Under the pieces are notes generated by a model. The model saw nothing but the letters and a program-made list of their open reading frames with translations. It was not told the DNA's origin and did not search any database. The position numbers were made by a program, and so were the translations under genes. From the NCBI RefSeq assembly GCF_016522065.1, contig NZ_JAEHFV010000001.1, forward strand, positions 1,054,001-1,118,000: a DNA stretch of 64,000 nt, written 5' to 3'. Numbering within the stretch: the first letter of the stretch is position 1; each line of letters opens with the position of its first letter. The DNA comes from Flavobacterium agrisoli (GTDB lineage: Bacteria; Bacteroidota; Bacteroidia; Flavobacteriales; Flavobacteriaceae). Below are positions 19,126 through 28,559 of this stretch, one piece after another.

Positions 19126-21411
19126 TTATTTTAACTCAAAACTACTTTCTAAACTTTTATCAGAACTTCCACCAACCATAACTTTGAACGTTCCTGGTTC
19201 TACTAAATAATTCCCATCATTATCATAAAAACCAAGTTCTTTTTCGGTTAAAGCAAATTGAACCGTTTTGGTTTCCCCTTTTTTCAAGCTTACCAATTCA
19301 AAGCCTTTCAATTCTTTTACTGGTCTTGCCAAACTAGCCGCCACATCTTGAATGTACAATTGTGCCACTTCTTTTCCGTCATAATTCCCTGAATTGGTTA
19401 TATCCACAGAAACTACTACCGGATCACCTTTTGCAAAAGCAGCTTTATTAATTTTTAAATTTTTATAGTCGAAAGTAGTATAACTCAGTCCAAAACCAAA
19501 AGGATAGAGTGGTGTTTTTTCAGAATCCATATAATGCGACCAAAACACATTAGTATCACTATTGTTCGGTCTACCTGTATTGTAATTGTTGTAATAAATA
19601 GGCACCTGACCCACATTTCGAGGGAAAGACATTGGCAGTTTTCCGCTTGGGTTATAATCTCCGTATAAAACTTGCGCTACAGCATTACCGGCTTGTGTAC
19701 CTAAATGCCAAGCCTCTACAATGGCGGGAATATGTTCTGCCGCCCACGGCAATGCCAACGGTCTTCCGTTGTTTAATACCAAAACCACATTTGGATTTAC
19801 TTTGTAGATTCCTTCCAACAATTCTTGCTGAAGTCCGGGTAAATCGAGGTTGGTTCTGCTTCTTCCCTCACCGGATTGAAACCCTATTTCTCCTAAAACC
19901 ATTACAACCACATCGGCATTTTTCGCCACTTTTTTAGCTGCTTCAAAACCACTTTTATCAGTTGTATTAAAAACCAATTCGTCTTTAAAAGCCTGTTTAC
20001 TGATTACTAACTCGGCTCCTTTTTCAAAAGTCAATTGATTGTCTTTATACTGTTGCATTCCTTCCAAAACAGAAACGGCGGTATTGTCTTCAGCGGCGAT
20101 TCGCCAACTTCCTAAAGGGCTGTTTTTATCATTAGCCAAAGCACCAATCAATGCAATTTTTTGACCCGATTTCTTTAACGGTAATAGATTTTTATCATTT
20201 TTCAATAAAACGATGGATTTTTTAGCCATATCCAAAACACCCTCGTGATTCGCTTTGTTACCAATGACATTTTTTTCCCTTTTTTCGTCACAATATTTAT
20301 AGGGATCATCGAACAAACCTAATTCAAATTTCACTTTTAAAATTCGGCGAACCGCATCATCCACCAAGCTTTCTTTCACTTTTCCAGATTCGACCAATTT
20401 CACCAATTCTTTGATATACAAATGTGATTCCATATCCATATCCGAGCCCGCTACCACAGCTTTCAAAGCAGCTTCGTTTCCGTCCTTTGCAAAACCGTGT
20501 GGAATCATTTCTCGGATAGAAGCCCAATCGGATACTACAAAACCATCAAAACCCCATTTCCCTTTCAAAATATCACGCTGTAAAAAGACATTTCCCGTTG
20601 CCGGAACGCCATTTAAAATATTAAAAGAATTCATGAGTGTACGAACGCCAGCATCTACAGCGGCATGAAAAGGTGGCAAAACCGAATTGAATAATTTAGA
20701 ATTACTCATATCTACCGTATTATAATCCCGCCCCGATTCTGCGAAACCATAGGCTGCAAAATGTTTGGCACAAGCCGCAATAGTATTGGTCGCGGCTAAA
20801 TCTTTCCCTTGAAAACCTTTTACTCGAGCGACTGCTACTTTACTACCTAAATAAGGATCCTCACCAGCACCTTCCATAACACGTCCCCAACGAGCATCTT
20901 GTGAAATATCCATATTGGGACCAAAAGTCCAATTAATTCCTGACGCCGATGCTTCGTCTGCGGCAATTGCAGCCGACTTTTGAATGGCTTCCAAATCCCA
21001 ACTAGCTGCTTCAGCCAACGGAATTGGACTCAACGTTTTATACCCATGAATTACGTCAAACCCAATAATTAACGGGATTCCCAATCGGGTTTCTTCGACT
21101 GCGATTTTTTGTACCGCACGCACTTCTTTTACCCCTCGAACCGTTAACATAGAGCCTACCCAACCTTTACGTAAATGTTCGTATTTCAGCTCGGCACTAC
21201 CCCCTTTGGGAGCCGGTCCGGTGACATCCCAAAAACCATTGTATTGATTCATTTGTCCGACTTTCTCTTCCAATGTCATCTCTTTCAATAACAACTCAAC
21301 TCGTTCATTAATCGGTTTTGATTTGTCTAAATGTGCCTTTTTTTGTGCTTCCATACTACAAACTATTAACAGGGAAAAAAGCCCTATTATTCCTTTTTTA
21401 TTTTTGATCAT
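19126..21411 (-). CDS. bglX: GH3 beta-glucosidase (BglX type), exported
   Basis: 761 residues from the ATG at 21411, preferred over the ATG at 21498 because it begins with a proper signal peptide (MIKNKKGIIGLFSLLIVCSMEAQ). Domains: GH3 N-terminal barrel (about 30-390) with ARWGRVMEGAGEDP (174-187), KHFAAYG and FVVSDW with nucleophile Asp295; GH3 C-terminal sandwich with VVMVLGEIGFQSGEGRSR; and a fibronectin III-like domain at the end. It releases terminal beta-glucose, fitting the glucose residues of glucomannan oligosaccharides. The start overlaps the end of the SASA esterase gene by 14 bases. Confidence 0.92.
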   Translation of the reverse strand: MIKNKKGIIGLFSLLIVCSMEAQKKAHLDKSKPINERVELLLKEMTLEEKVGQMNQYNGFWDVTGPAPKGGSAELKYEHLRKGWVGSMLTVRGVKEVRAVQKIAVEETRLGIPLIIGFDVIHGYKTLSPIPLAEAASWDLEAIQKSAAIAADEASASGINWTFGPNMDISQDARWGRVMEGAGEDPYLGSKVAVARVKGFQGKDLAATNTIAACAKHFAAYGFAESGRDYNTVDMSNSKLFNSVLPPFHAAVDAGVRTLMNSFNILNGVPATGNVFLQRDILKGKWGFDGFVVSDWASIREMIPHGFAKDGNEAALKAVVAGSDMDMESHLYIKELVKLVESGKVKESLVDDAVRRILKVKFELGLFDDPYKYCDEKREKNVIGNKANHEGVLDMAKKSIVLLKNDKNLLPLKKSGQKIALIGALANDKNSPLGSWRIAAEDNTAVSVLEGMQQYKDNQLTFEKGAELVISKQAFKDELVFNTTDKSGFEAAKKVAKNADVVVMVLGEIGFQSGEGRSRTNLDLPGLQQELLEGIYKVNPNVVLVLNNGRPLALPWAAEHIPAIVEAWHLGTQAGNAVAQVLYGDYNPSGKLPMSFPRNVGQVPIYYNNYNTGRPNNSDTNVFWSHYMDSEKTPLYPFGFGLSYTTFDYKNLKINKAAFAKGDPVVVSVDITNSGNYDGKEVAQLYIQDVAASLARPVKELKGFELVSLKKGETKTVQFALTEKELGFYDNDGNYLVEPGTFKVMVGGSSDKSLESSFELK

Positions 21412-22792
21412 ATTCTTTTGAGCTAAAAGATGAAGCCGGTAAATTGGCTTTGTTAAATAAAACAGCCAAGTCGGTATTTTTCCAGGCAAAACGAACATCA
21501 GTAGGGTGCTTCACTTTTTTTGAAGTTACAATAACCTTGTTGTTTTTTACCATCGCATCGCCAGGAAAAAATAGGCCATCTGTTCCCGCTAATTCAAATT
21601 GGTGGTTTTTATCGGATGAAAAATGAAGACTCTCGGCATGATCAAAAGTCACTTCAACAAGATTATTTTTAACTGTAAAACTTTTGAATAATGGCGATTG
21701 TGACAGTCCCACATTTGCTTTATAATTTTCTGAAAGAGCCAAATTAGCCAAACGAACCCCTACCGATTTTTTATCTTTTGGGTGAATATCATCTATGTGA
21801 GCAATATCGCTAGTGACCACCAAAGCCGTTTTAGCTGTATTTTGTACTACTTTGCGCTGTAAATCGCGAATGACCACCCCATCTTGGCCGTTCCCGCCAT
21901 ACTTAAAAGGAGCAATTTGTACGATGTAAAAAGGAAATTCCTGCTTCCATTTTTCTCGCCAAGAAGCAATTAAAGCTTCGAGCGTTTTATCATAAATTTT
22001 CGAACCTACATTACTTTCGCCTTGGTACCACAAAACCCCAGCAATTTCAAAACCAACTATCGGATTAATCATAGCGTTAAAAGCACGACCTGGTTGACGA
22101 GGACCATATTCTTGTTCATTCAATTTTTTAGCTGCTGCTAAAAGATTTTCATCGTTTTGAACCACGTCTTCTGGCATCCAGATTTCGGCAGGCGTTCCTC
22201 CCCAATTAGATGAAATCAATCCGATAGGTACATTTTTTAATTCTTCTTGCAATCGTTTCCCAAAAAAATAACCAACTGCACTAAAATACTTCATGGTTTC
22301 GGGTGTACAAGCAGACCAATTTCCTGAAAGATTATTTTGAGGGGTTTCGGCGGTTAATTTGGGAACGGTAAAAAAGCGAATATTCGGATAATTGGCTTTT
22401 TTCATTTCTTCATCGCCATTTTCAATTCCCCAACTTGCGGACATTTCCATATTCGATTGTCCGGAACAAAGCCAAACTTCACCAATTAAAATATCGTTTA
22501 AAACTACTTCATTATAACCTTTAATACTTATTGAATAGGGACCGCCTGCTTCGGGAGTTTTCATCGTGACTTGCCACTTTGCTTGATTGTTGGCTACCAC
22601 TTTATACTCGTGATTGTCCCAACTGCCCACTACAGTAATTTCCTCTTTAGGATTTCCCCAACCCCAAATGGAAACCTCAGTATTACGTTGCAATACCATG
22701 TGATCCGAAAAAATATTCGGTAGAATTACATTTGCCATCATTGCATTTGTAAAAAAAATTAGTAGAAAATTCAAATAATAATTAGTTTTCAT
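21398..22792 (-). CDS. SASA-domain (sialate O-acetylesterase-like) carbohydrate esterase
   Basis: 464 residues with a signal peptide (about 1-20). SGNH-hydrolase motifs: WLCSGQSNMEM with Ser113, the Gly-rich VLWYQGES block, and HIDDIHPKDK with Asp335 and His337. Proteins annotated as sialate O-acetylesterase in polysaccharide loci often deacetylate plant glycans instead; here, between a CE2-like esterase and a GH3 gene, removal of acetyl groups from glucomannan is the likelier role. It overlaps the CE2 gene by 11 bases upstream and the GH3 gene by 14 bases downstream, so all three are one transcript. Confidence 0.88.
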   Translation of the reverse strand: MKTNYYLNFLLIFFTNAMMANVILPNIFSDHMVLQRNTEVSIWGWGNPKEEITVVGSWDNHEYKVVANNQAKWQVTMKTPEAGGPYSISIKGYNEVVLNDILIGEVWLCSGQSNMEMSASWGIENGDEEMKKANYPNIRFFTVPKLTAETPQNNLSGNWSACTPETMKYFSAVGYFFGKRLQEELKNVPIGLISSNWGGTPAEIWMPEDVVQNDENLLAAAKKLNEQEYGPRQPGRAFNAMINPIVGFEIAGVLWYQGESNVGSKIYDKTLEALIASWREKWKQEFPFYIVQIAPFKYGGNGQDGVVIRDLQRKVVQNTAKTALVVTSDIAHIDDIHPKDKKSVGVRLANLALSENYKANVGLSQSPLFKSFTVKNNLVEVTFDHAESLHFSSDKNHQFELAGTDGLFFPGDAMVKNNKVIVTSKKVKHPTDVRFAWKNTDLAVLFNKANLPASSFSSKEYDQK

Positions 22793-23885
22793 CGAGTAGT
22801 TCTTTAAAAAAAGGCTGCAGTTGATTGGCCATTACCGTATCATCAATCATATCGGGATGGTATCCACAACCATTTGGGCGCATTGGTTCAAATTCAAATA
22901 ACTGAATGGGTTGGTGATTTTTATCTGCTGCAAAAGCAGTGATTACCCGATTGAGACAACGCAACAATACGTCATTTTTTGTTCCAGAAACCATCGGACT
23001 TGTCAATAAAATTATTCGAGTTTTGGGTGCATGCAAATAGACCGTTTTTATAAAATCGATATAATTTGATACGTATTTATTTTCATTAAAAGGCAATCGC
23101 TTTTTTTTACCGTCTCCATCAGATAAATCGTTAGTTCCCAAACAAATACTCACCAAATCAGGCTGAAAAGCAAAATCATACGGCTTTCCATAATCTTTAT
23201 TGAGGTATAGATTTTCGTAAACATCGGGCATGATGGCTTCGTTTTCGTGTTCGTCGTTCCAATTTCGGTACATTCCAATTCCGGAAACAGAGCTTAACAC
23301 ATAATCAAAATCTAACATTCGCGCCAATTGTGGCCCATACGCCATATAGGCATTATGCTGATCGTACCACTCGCCTTTTCCACACGGAATAGATGTCGCA
23401 TCATTGCCATAACCACAGGTAATCGAATCACCAATAAATTCAACTTTTTTCTTTTTTGGCTGTTTAATTTTGGTTAAATGCGCATTAGTTCCGGTAAACA
23501 AAACACTTCCATTCGCAGCTTCGGTAGCTTTGAAAATGGTTAACCGATGCATGGGTTGTAGTTTAGTAACTTGTATAGGAAACGTTTTTAAACCTCCTTT
23601 CTTGATCGTAAATCGACCTAAATACTCGCCATCTAATTCCAATACCACATAATTGTGATGTTCATAGTTTTTATCGACACTTTTTAAATAAATTTCGCAG
23701 GATAAGTCGGTAAATTCAAACGTAACAGAAGAAGCCGAACCGATTAAAAGAGTACCTCCATCTTCTAAATGTTCTATTCGTCCTGCAAACTGGTATAAAT
23801 TATTTTTCTTTGGAGTTTCTTTTGCAGAAATTAACACTGAAATTACGAATACTGCAATAAAAAGACATTTGTTTTTAATTTTCAT
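22782..23885 (-). CDS. CE2-like SGNH acetylesterase, exported
   Basis: 367 residues with a signal peptide (1-21). An N-terminal jelly-roll domain (about 30-140) precedes an SGNH hydrolase domain: FIGDSITCGYGN with Ser154, CLGTNDLSDGD (Gly250-Asn252), and GCGYHPDM with His343. This two-domain layout is that of carbohydrate esterase family 2, which removes acetyl groups, often from O-6 of gluco- and mannopyranosyl residues. It is the first gene of a trio with the SASA esterase and the GH3 enzyme, consistent with acetylated glucomannan as substrate. The acetyl position attacked is inferred from the family. Confidence 0.87.
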   Translation of the reverse strand: MKIKNKCLFIAVFVISVLISAKETPKKNNLYQFAGRIEHLEDGGTLLIGSASSVTFEFTDLSCEIYLKSVDKNYEHHNYVVLELDGEYLGRFTIKKGGLKTFPIQVTKLQPMHRLTIFKATEAANGSVLFTGTNAHLTKIKQPKKKKVEFIGDSITCGYGNDATSIPCGKGEWYDQHNAYMAYGPQLARMLDFDYVLSSVSGIGMYRNWNDEHENEAIMPDVYENLYLNKDYGKPYDFAFQPDLVSICLGTNDLSDGDGKKKRLPFNENKYVSNYIDFIKTVYLHAPKTRIILLTSPMVSGTKNDVLLRCLNRVITAFAADKNHQPIQLFEFEPMRPNGCGYHPDMIDDTVMANQLQPFFKELLDEN

Positions 23886-23965
23886 ACAAAATTGTTTAGA
23901 TAAAAACAGATATTACAAACCTATTTTTTTTTTATAATTATTTCCTATACTAAAATATCAAATGG

Positions 23966-24017
23966 TAATAAAAAATTTCCATTTCTAAATGAAGCTAACA
24001 TTTAAAAATGGAAATTT
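23966..24017 (-). terminator. Hairpin terminator after the L,D-transpeptidase gene
   Basis: Arms AAATTTCCATTT (23973-23984) and AAATGGAAATTT (24006-24017) pair perfectly. On the minus strand the stem runs into TTTTTTATTA. It ends the transpeptidase transcript before the CE2 promoter region. Confidence 0.6.
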
Positions 24018-24034
24018 CAAAAAAAGTACTGACA

Positions 24035-25615
24035 CTAATTTTCGTTATAAAGCAATTTGGCTAACGGATTGTCTCGTTGATAAACATCTCTGTAAAAATT
24101 CAATTTACCATCACGATCAACCCAAGCGGTAAAATAGCCAATATAAACCGGAATTTTATGTTGTAAAGTCACCCATTTTTCTTTACCAGCGTGCATGGCT
24201 GTATCAATTTTTTCGGGTATCCAATTTGGGTTATCCTTTAGTAATTCTATTGCTAAATCTCTTGGTTTACCTACACGTACACAACCGTGACTAAAAGCCC
24301 TACTTTCTCTTTCAAACAAACTTTTGGAAGGCGTATCATGCAAATAAATATTATTGGAATTGGGAAACAAGAATTTAACCAACCCAAGCGAATTATTTCG
24401 GCCTGGCAATTGGCGTACCCGACCATTATTCCATTCTAAATTTTTCTTCTTTAGGTAATTTTTATCACGTGCCATACCTGGTTTTATCTCTTTGTTGATG
24501 ATACTATTGGGAACATTCCAATACGGACTAAAAACCACATACTGCATCATACCACTAAAAATAACCGTTTGCGTCATCATTTTACCCACTACTACTGGCG
24601 AGGTAAAAGCAACTTGACCGTCTCTTACCAAATACAATTTGAATTCTGGAATATTAACCGCTAAAAATTCTTTGTCTTTTTCAAGTTCTGGATCAAGCCA
24701 ACGGCAACGTTCCATATTAACCACAATGGTTTTTATTCGGTCGGCAACCGGTACGTTCATTTCGGCAATATCTTGCGAAATTATTTTGTTTTTCGACTTA
24801 ATGCCATGATGGATTTGGTATTGATTTACGGCTGCAAGTAAGGTGGAATCACAAACTGGACTTTGGTTATTTTCGGCCAATTCACCCGTTAAAACCAAAC
24901 GCTCTCTTATTTGCAAAATGGCTTCGGCCGAATCGCCAATGGTAAAACTTTTGAAATCTTCAGAAACGGCGATGCTTTTCCAACCACCATTCGTTTCTAT
25001 TTTTTTATATTTTTGAAGTGCCTCACGAAGTTTATAATACTGACTGAACATTTTAGGTTGTCCTATTTTAACTTTGGAATCGGCCTTAAAAAGTGAATCG
25101 ATAAAATTTTGATAATCGAGTTTTTTACGAGGCAAAAGCCATTCTAAAGAAGTAGTAGTTTTGGCATCAACACCACGATAGACTTTATCTGCATAATAAA
25201 AATATAAATTACTGATAAGCAAATCGTTGCTTGCTGTTTTTACTTGTTTTTTATTGTTTTCAAAAAGACCAATCAAAGAATCATTGTACGGAAAACTTTT
25301 TGAAAGTCCTTCGCTTTCAATATCCCGGTATTTATCAAACAAAGTATGTCCAAATTCAATTATTCCTTTATGATCTAACCAAACTTGTTTGTTGCCGTTT
25401 TTTTGATATAAATAGCGAACATCTTTTTGATAAGAAGCCAGTTTAGGAAAACGCTCGTAAAAATTTGTAATCGTATTACTATCAATGGGAATTTGGAATT
25501 CGGGCAGTTCTTGTTGGGCTGGTTTTTTGTAAATAATTTTATCTTTTTTGGCTTTATTACAGGAAAAAAACACCAGCATACAAGCCGCAAAAAGCAATAG
25601 AATAAACCTTTTCAT
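24035..25615 (-). CDS. L,D-transpeptidase (YkuD domain, YcbB-like) lipoprotein
   Basis: 526 residues with a lipoprotein signal (LVFFSCNKAKK, Cys19). A scaffold domain covers about 45-230, followed by a peptidoglycan-binding-like helical part (about 235-290) and a YkuD catalytic domain (about 310-480). The catalytic motif is HDTPSKSLF...SHGCVRVG, with Cys445. This layout is that of large periplasmic L,D-transpeptidases that make 3-3 cross-links in peptidoglycan or attach proteins to it. It appears monocistronic or is read through from the GNAT gene 42 bases upstream. Not connected to the mannan genes. Confidence 0.9.
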   Translation of the reverse strand: MKRFILLLFAACMLVFFSCNKAKKDKIIYKKPAQQELPEFQIPIDSNTITNFYERFPKLASYQKDVRYLYQKNGNKQVWLDHKGIIEFGHTLFDKYRDIESEGLSKSFPYNDSLIGLFENNKKQVKTASNDLLISNLYFYYADKVYRGVDAKTTTSLEWLLPRKKLDYQNFIDSLFKADSKVKIGQPKMFSQYYKLREALQKYKKIETNGGWKSIAVSEDFKSFTIGDSAEAILQIRERLVLTGELAENNQSPVCDSTLLAAVNQYQIHHGIKSKNKIISQDIAEMNVPVADRIKTIVVNMERCRWLDPELEKDKEFLAVNIPEFKLYLVRDGQVAFTSPVVVGKMMTQTVIFSGMMQYVVFSPYWNVPNSIINKEIKPGMARDKNYLKKKNLEWNNGRVRQLPGRNNSLGLVKFLFPNSNNIYLHDTPSKSLFERESRAFSHGCVRVGKPRDLAIELLKDNPNWIPEKIDTAMHAGKEKWVTLQHKIPVYIGYFTAWVDRDGKLNFYRDVYQRDNPLAKLLYNEN

Positions 25616-25657
25616 ATTTTTATTTTTTATAAAAATAAAGGTTTTTTAACAAAAAAG

Positions 25658-26122
25658 CTATTGCAACTCTTTTCGCATTTTGTAATTAATCAAAATTAAG
25701 CCGTTTCTGTGATTATGTTGTTCCTTCAAAACTTTGAATCCCAGTTTTTCAAAAAAAGGTTTCGCGGTAATACTTACATCCGAAGAAATCGTTTTGCTTT
25801 CTAAATGACGAGCTTCCTGTTCTAGTTTTTCTAAAAGCTGTGTAGCTATTCCCCGCTTTTGAAAATCTTTATGAATGTAGAAAAAATCAATGTAATTTCC
25901 ATTTTTCAACGTTCCAAAACCTGCCATTTTATCATCAACAATAGCCAATAAAACAAATTGCGATGCCAACATCTCCAACCAACGTTGCGTATTTTGAACT
26001 GTTGAAATCCATTCGTTTATTTGAGCCGAATTGTAATCGTGGCTACAAACCGACCGAATGGTTTCTTGAAAAAGATTTTTCATTTCTTCTAAATCCGAAT
26101 TATTCGCTTTTCTAAAGTGCAT
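25658..26122 (-). CDS. GNAT-family N-acetyltransferase
   Basis: 154 residues, normal for a single GNAT domain. The acetyl-CoA-binding loop is visible as IHKDFQKRGIATQLLEKLEQEA (about 95-116), matching the Q/RxxGxA/G signature. MHFRKANNSDLEEMKNLF is the usual first strand and helix. The acceptor cannot be told. It ends 10 bases after (upstream of) nothing obvious and follows the radical SAM gene by 10 bases, so the two are probably co-transcribed. Confidence 0.85.
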   Translation of the reverse strand: MHFRKANNSDLEEMKNLFQETIRSVCSHDYNSAQINEWISTVQNTQRWLEMLASQFVLLAIVDDKMAGFGTLKNGNYIDFFYIHKDFQKRGIATQLLEKLEQEARHLESKTISSDVSITAKPFFEKLGFKVLKEQHNHRNGLILINYKMRKELQ

Positions 26123-26132
26123 AATTTAAATC

Positions 26133-28355
26133 CTATAATTGTAATAACCCAAATTCTCTCAACGTATTCACAGGTTTGGAATACCAAAATAATTCGAAAT
26201 CCTCTAAATTGGTTTCAAAATCGGTTTTGATTTCTTGAAAAGAATACGTTTTAGATTGCGAAACCGAAATTTTATCAAGCATTTCTACCAACCACTCGCC
26301 TTCTGTTTTATTGGTTTGAATGGTAAAACTTTCTTTTTTGTCGTGAAAAGTCAAAGACATAAGTTCCCAAGAATTTCCTTTTTTGGATTTGGTAAAATGT
26401 TCAACGGAAGGTTTTCCTCCTAACCAAACTATTTTGGCTGTCGGTTTTATATTAAAATCTGTTTCTTCCTGTAAAGCATCAAAAATAAAATCAGGGCTTA
26501 TTTTTGTTTTTGGAATTTTAAAATCAAACCAATCCTGCAAGTCATAATCAAAACAGATCCCGTGCATGAAATTAAAAAGCGACTTCTTTAATCCGAAACT
26601 AAATTTATCATGATTAATTCCAGTTTTATCAACGTAATTGATATCATTATTAGCAAAAGTTCCAATGGTTTCGGTTTCTTTTACAGCTCCAAATTTTTCT
26701 GGATACATTCCCACAGGACTGTGGGCAGTCATAGCAAATTGATGCCAAAAACCCGATTGCAAAACACCAGCTTCAAACAATTGACGTACCATTTCCAAAC
26801 TATCCACCGTTTCCTGAATGGTTTGTGTTGGGTAACCGTACATTAAATACGCGTGTACCATCACTCCTGCGTCGGTAAAATTACGGGTAACTTTCGCCAC
26901 TTGCTCCACTGTTACGCCTTTGTCAATTAATTTCAACAACCGATCCGAAGCTACTTCTAATCCTCCAGAAACAGCAATACAACCCGAGGCTTTTAGTAGT
27001 AAACATAAATCTTTGGTAAAACTCTTTTCAAAACGAATGTTTGTCCACCAAGTCACCGATAATTTTCGACGGAGAATTTCCAGAGCCAAAGCACGCATCA
27101 AAGCTGGTGGTGCCGCTTCATCGACAAAATGAAAACCATTTTCGCCTGTTTGGGCAATCATTTCTTCCATTCGGTCACACAATAAATTAGCCGCAACAGG
27201 TTCGTAAACTTTTATATAATCAAGCGAAATATCACAAAACGTACATTTTCCCCAATAGCAACCGTGCGCCATCGTGAGTTTATTCCAACGTCCGTCGCTC
27301 CACATTCGGTGCATCGGATTTACAATTTCGATAACCGAAATGTATTTGTCCAACAACAAATCGGAATAATCGGGAGTTCCTACTTGGGATTGTTTGTAAT
27401 CGTGTTTTTGTGAATTGTTTTTGTAAACAACTTCACCATTTTCTAATACAAAAGTTCTTTTAAAAACTCTTTTATCTTGATTATTTGTTCTTTCTTCCTC
27501 TAAATTTAAAATCAATTCCTCAATTGGAACCTCCCCATCATCCAAAGTAATATAATCAAAAAACTCAAAAACTCGTTTGTCCGAAAGTGATCGCAATTCG
27601 GTATTTGGGAAACCGCCACCCATTGAAATTTTAATTTCGGGATGATGTTTTTTCACCCATTGTGCACATCGAAAAGCCGAATATAAATTCCCAGGAAAAG
27701 GTACCGAAATTAAAAATAAATTTGGCTGTACCGTTTCGATTCGTTCTTTTAAAAGTGAAAATAAAACTTCGTCAATATACGTTGGTTTTTGCTGAAGCGC
27801 TTCGTACAATTCATCAAACGAATTCGCACTTCGACCCAAACGTTCGGCATACCGACTGAAACCAAAATTTTCATCGATACATTCTACAATAAAATCCGAA
27901 ATATCTTCGAGGTACAAAGTTGCCAAATATTTGGCTTTGTCCTGTGTTCCCATCGAACCAAAAGCCCAATCCAATTCTTCCAACTGTGCAAAACGAGACG
28001 CTTCTGGCAAATAATCTTCTTGACAAATTTGAAGTGCCAAAGTTGGATTTTTCCCTTGTAAAAATTGAATAACAGAATCTATCGTTTTGATGTATTCGTC
28101 TTGGAGAGCGAGAATTCGCCTGCAATTGTCGGTTGTTGGTTGATGGTTGTTAGTTTCTCGACTGCGCTCGAAATGACGAAATAAATCAGTCAATCCTTCT
28201 TTTGAAAACAATCTCAAAATCACTTCAATACCCAAATCTGCCTGAATCGATTCGATATTTTTAGTATTCAGAAACCCTTTGATATAAGCCGTTGCCGGAT
28301 ACGGTGTATTCAGTTGCGTAAAGGGTGGCGTGATAAGAAAAAGTTTTGGTTTCAA
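26133..28355 (-). CDS. B12-binding radical SAM protein
   Basis: 740 residues, cytoplasmic. An N-terminal cobalamin-binding-like region covers about 1-330 (PPFTQLNTPYPATAYIKGFL at the start; ISMGGGFPNTELR and DYITLDDGEVPIEELI near 244-283). The radical SAM domain follows with Cys366, Cys371 and Cys374 in AHGCYWGKCTFCDIS, a CX4CX2C spacing instead of the usual CX3CX2C, then GGLEVASDRLLKLIDKGVT. Cobalamin and SAM dependence is a family inference; the substrate is unknown. Residues about 61-80 are encoded by a low-complexity, repeat-like insert (see separate entry). It lies 10 bases upstream of the GNAT gene. Confidence 0.85.
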   Translation of the reverse strand: MKPKLFLITPPFTQLNTPYPATAYIKGFLNTKNIESIQADLGIEVILRLFSKEGLTDLFRHFERSRETNNHQPTTDNCRRILALQDEYIKTIDSVIQFLQGKNPTLALQICQEDYLPEASRFAQLEELDWAFGSMGTQDKAKYLATLYLEDISDFIVECIDENFGFSRYAERLGRSANSFDELYEALQQKPTYIDEVLFSLLKERIETVQPNLFLISVPFPGNLYSAFRCAQWVKKHHPEIKISMGGGFPNTELRSLSDKRVFEFFDYITLDDGEVPIEELILNLEEERTNNQDKRVFKRTFVLENGEVVYKNNSQKHDYKQSQVGTPDYSDLLLDKYISVIEIVNPMHRMWSDGRWNKLTMAHGCYWGKCTFCDISLDYIKVYEPVAANLLCDRMEEMIAQTGENGFHFVDEAAPPALMRALALEILRRKLSVTWWTNIRFEKSFTKDLCLLLKASGCIAVSGGLEVASDRLLKLIDKGVTVEQVAKVTRNFTDAGVMVHAYLMYGYPTQTIQETVDSLEMVRQLFEAGVLQSGFWHQFAMTAHSPVGMYPEKFGAVKETETIGTFANNDINYVDKTGINHDKFSFGLKKSLFNFMHGICFDYDLQDWFDFKIPKTKISPDFIFDALQEETDFNIKPTAKIVWLGGKPSVEHFTKSKKGNSWELMSLTFHDKKESFTIQTNKTEGEWLVEMLDKISVSQSKTYSFQEIKTDFETNLEDFELFWYSKPVNTLREFGLLQL
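28115..28180. repeat. Repeat-like insert inside the radical SAM gene
   Basis: Within the coding sequence, a run of GTTGTTGGTT-type imperfect tandem units (about 28128-28153) is followed by TTTCTCGACTGCGCTCGAAA (28153-28172), in which TCGA-CTGCGC-TCGA forms a small stem. From memory, elements with this CTCGACTGCGCTCGAAATGAC core recur between genes in Flavobacteria; I cannot confirm this here. It adds about 20 polar residues (HFERSRETNNHQPTTDN) without breaking the frame. Confidence 0.5.
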
Positions 28356-28441
28356 AAGGAATTATTTTTTTGCAAAAGTACATAAAAATAAAACCCTTTA
28401 AATGTTTGAAACACTAAAAGAGTTAAATGCTATAAAATACA

Positions 28442-28464
28442 AAACCCAGAGCAAGTCTGGGTTT
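28442..28464 (-). terminator. Hairpin terminator after the Fic gene
   Basis: Perfect nine-base arms AAACCCAGA (28442-28450) and TCTGGGTTT (28456-28464) enclose a five-base loop. The minus strand continues TTGTATTTTATAG. It lies about 95 bases beyond the Fic stop codon and before the radical SAM gene. Confidence 0.65.
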
Positions 28465-28559
28465 ATCTTATTTTTTATGATTACCAAAAACTAAAACACT
28501 TAGATATAGTGGTTTAAAAAGAAAACAACCGTTCGCTAAGACAAATGGATTTTTTGTTT

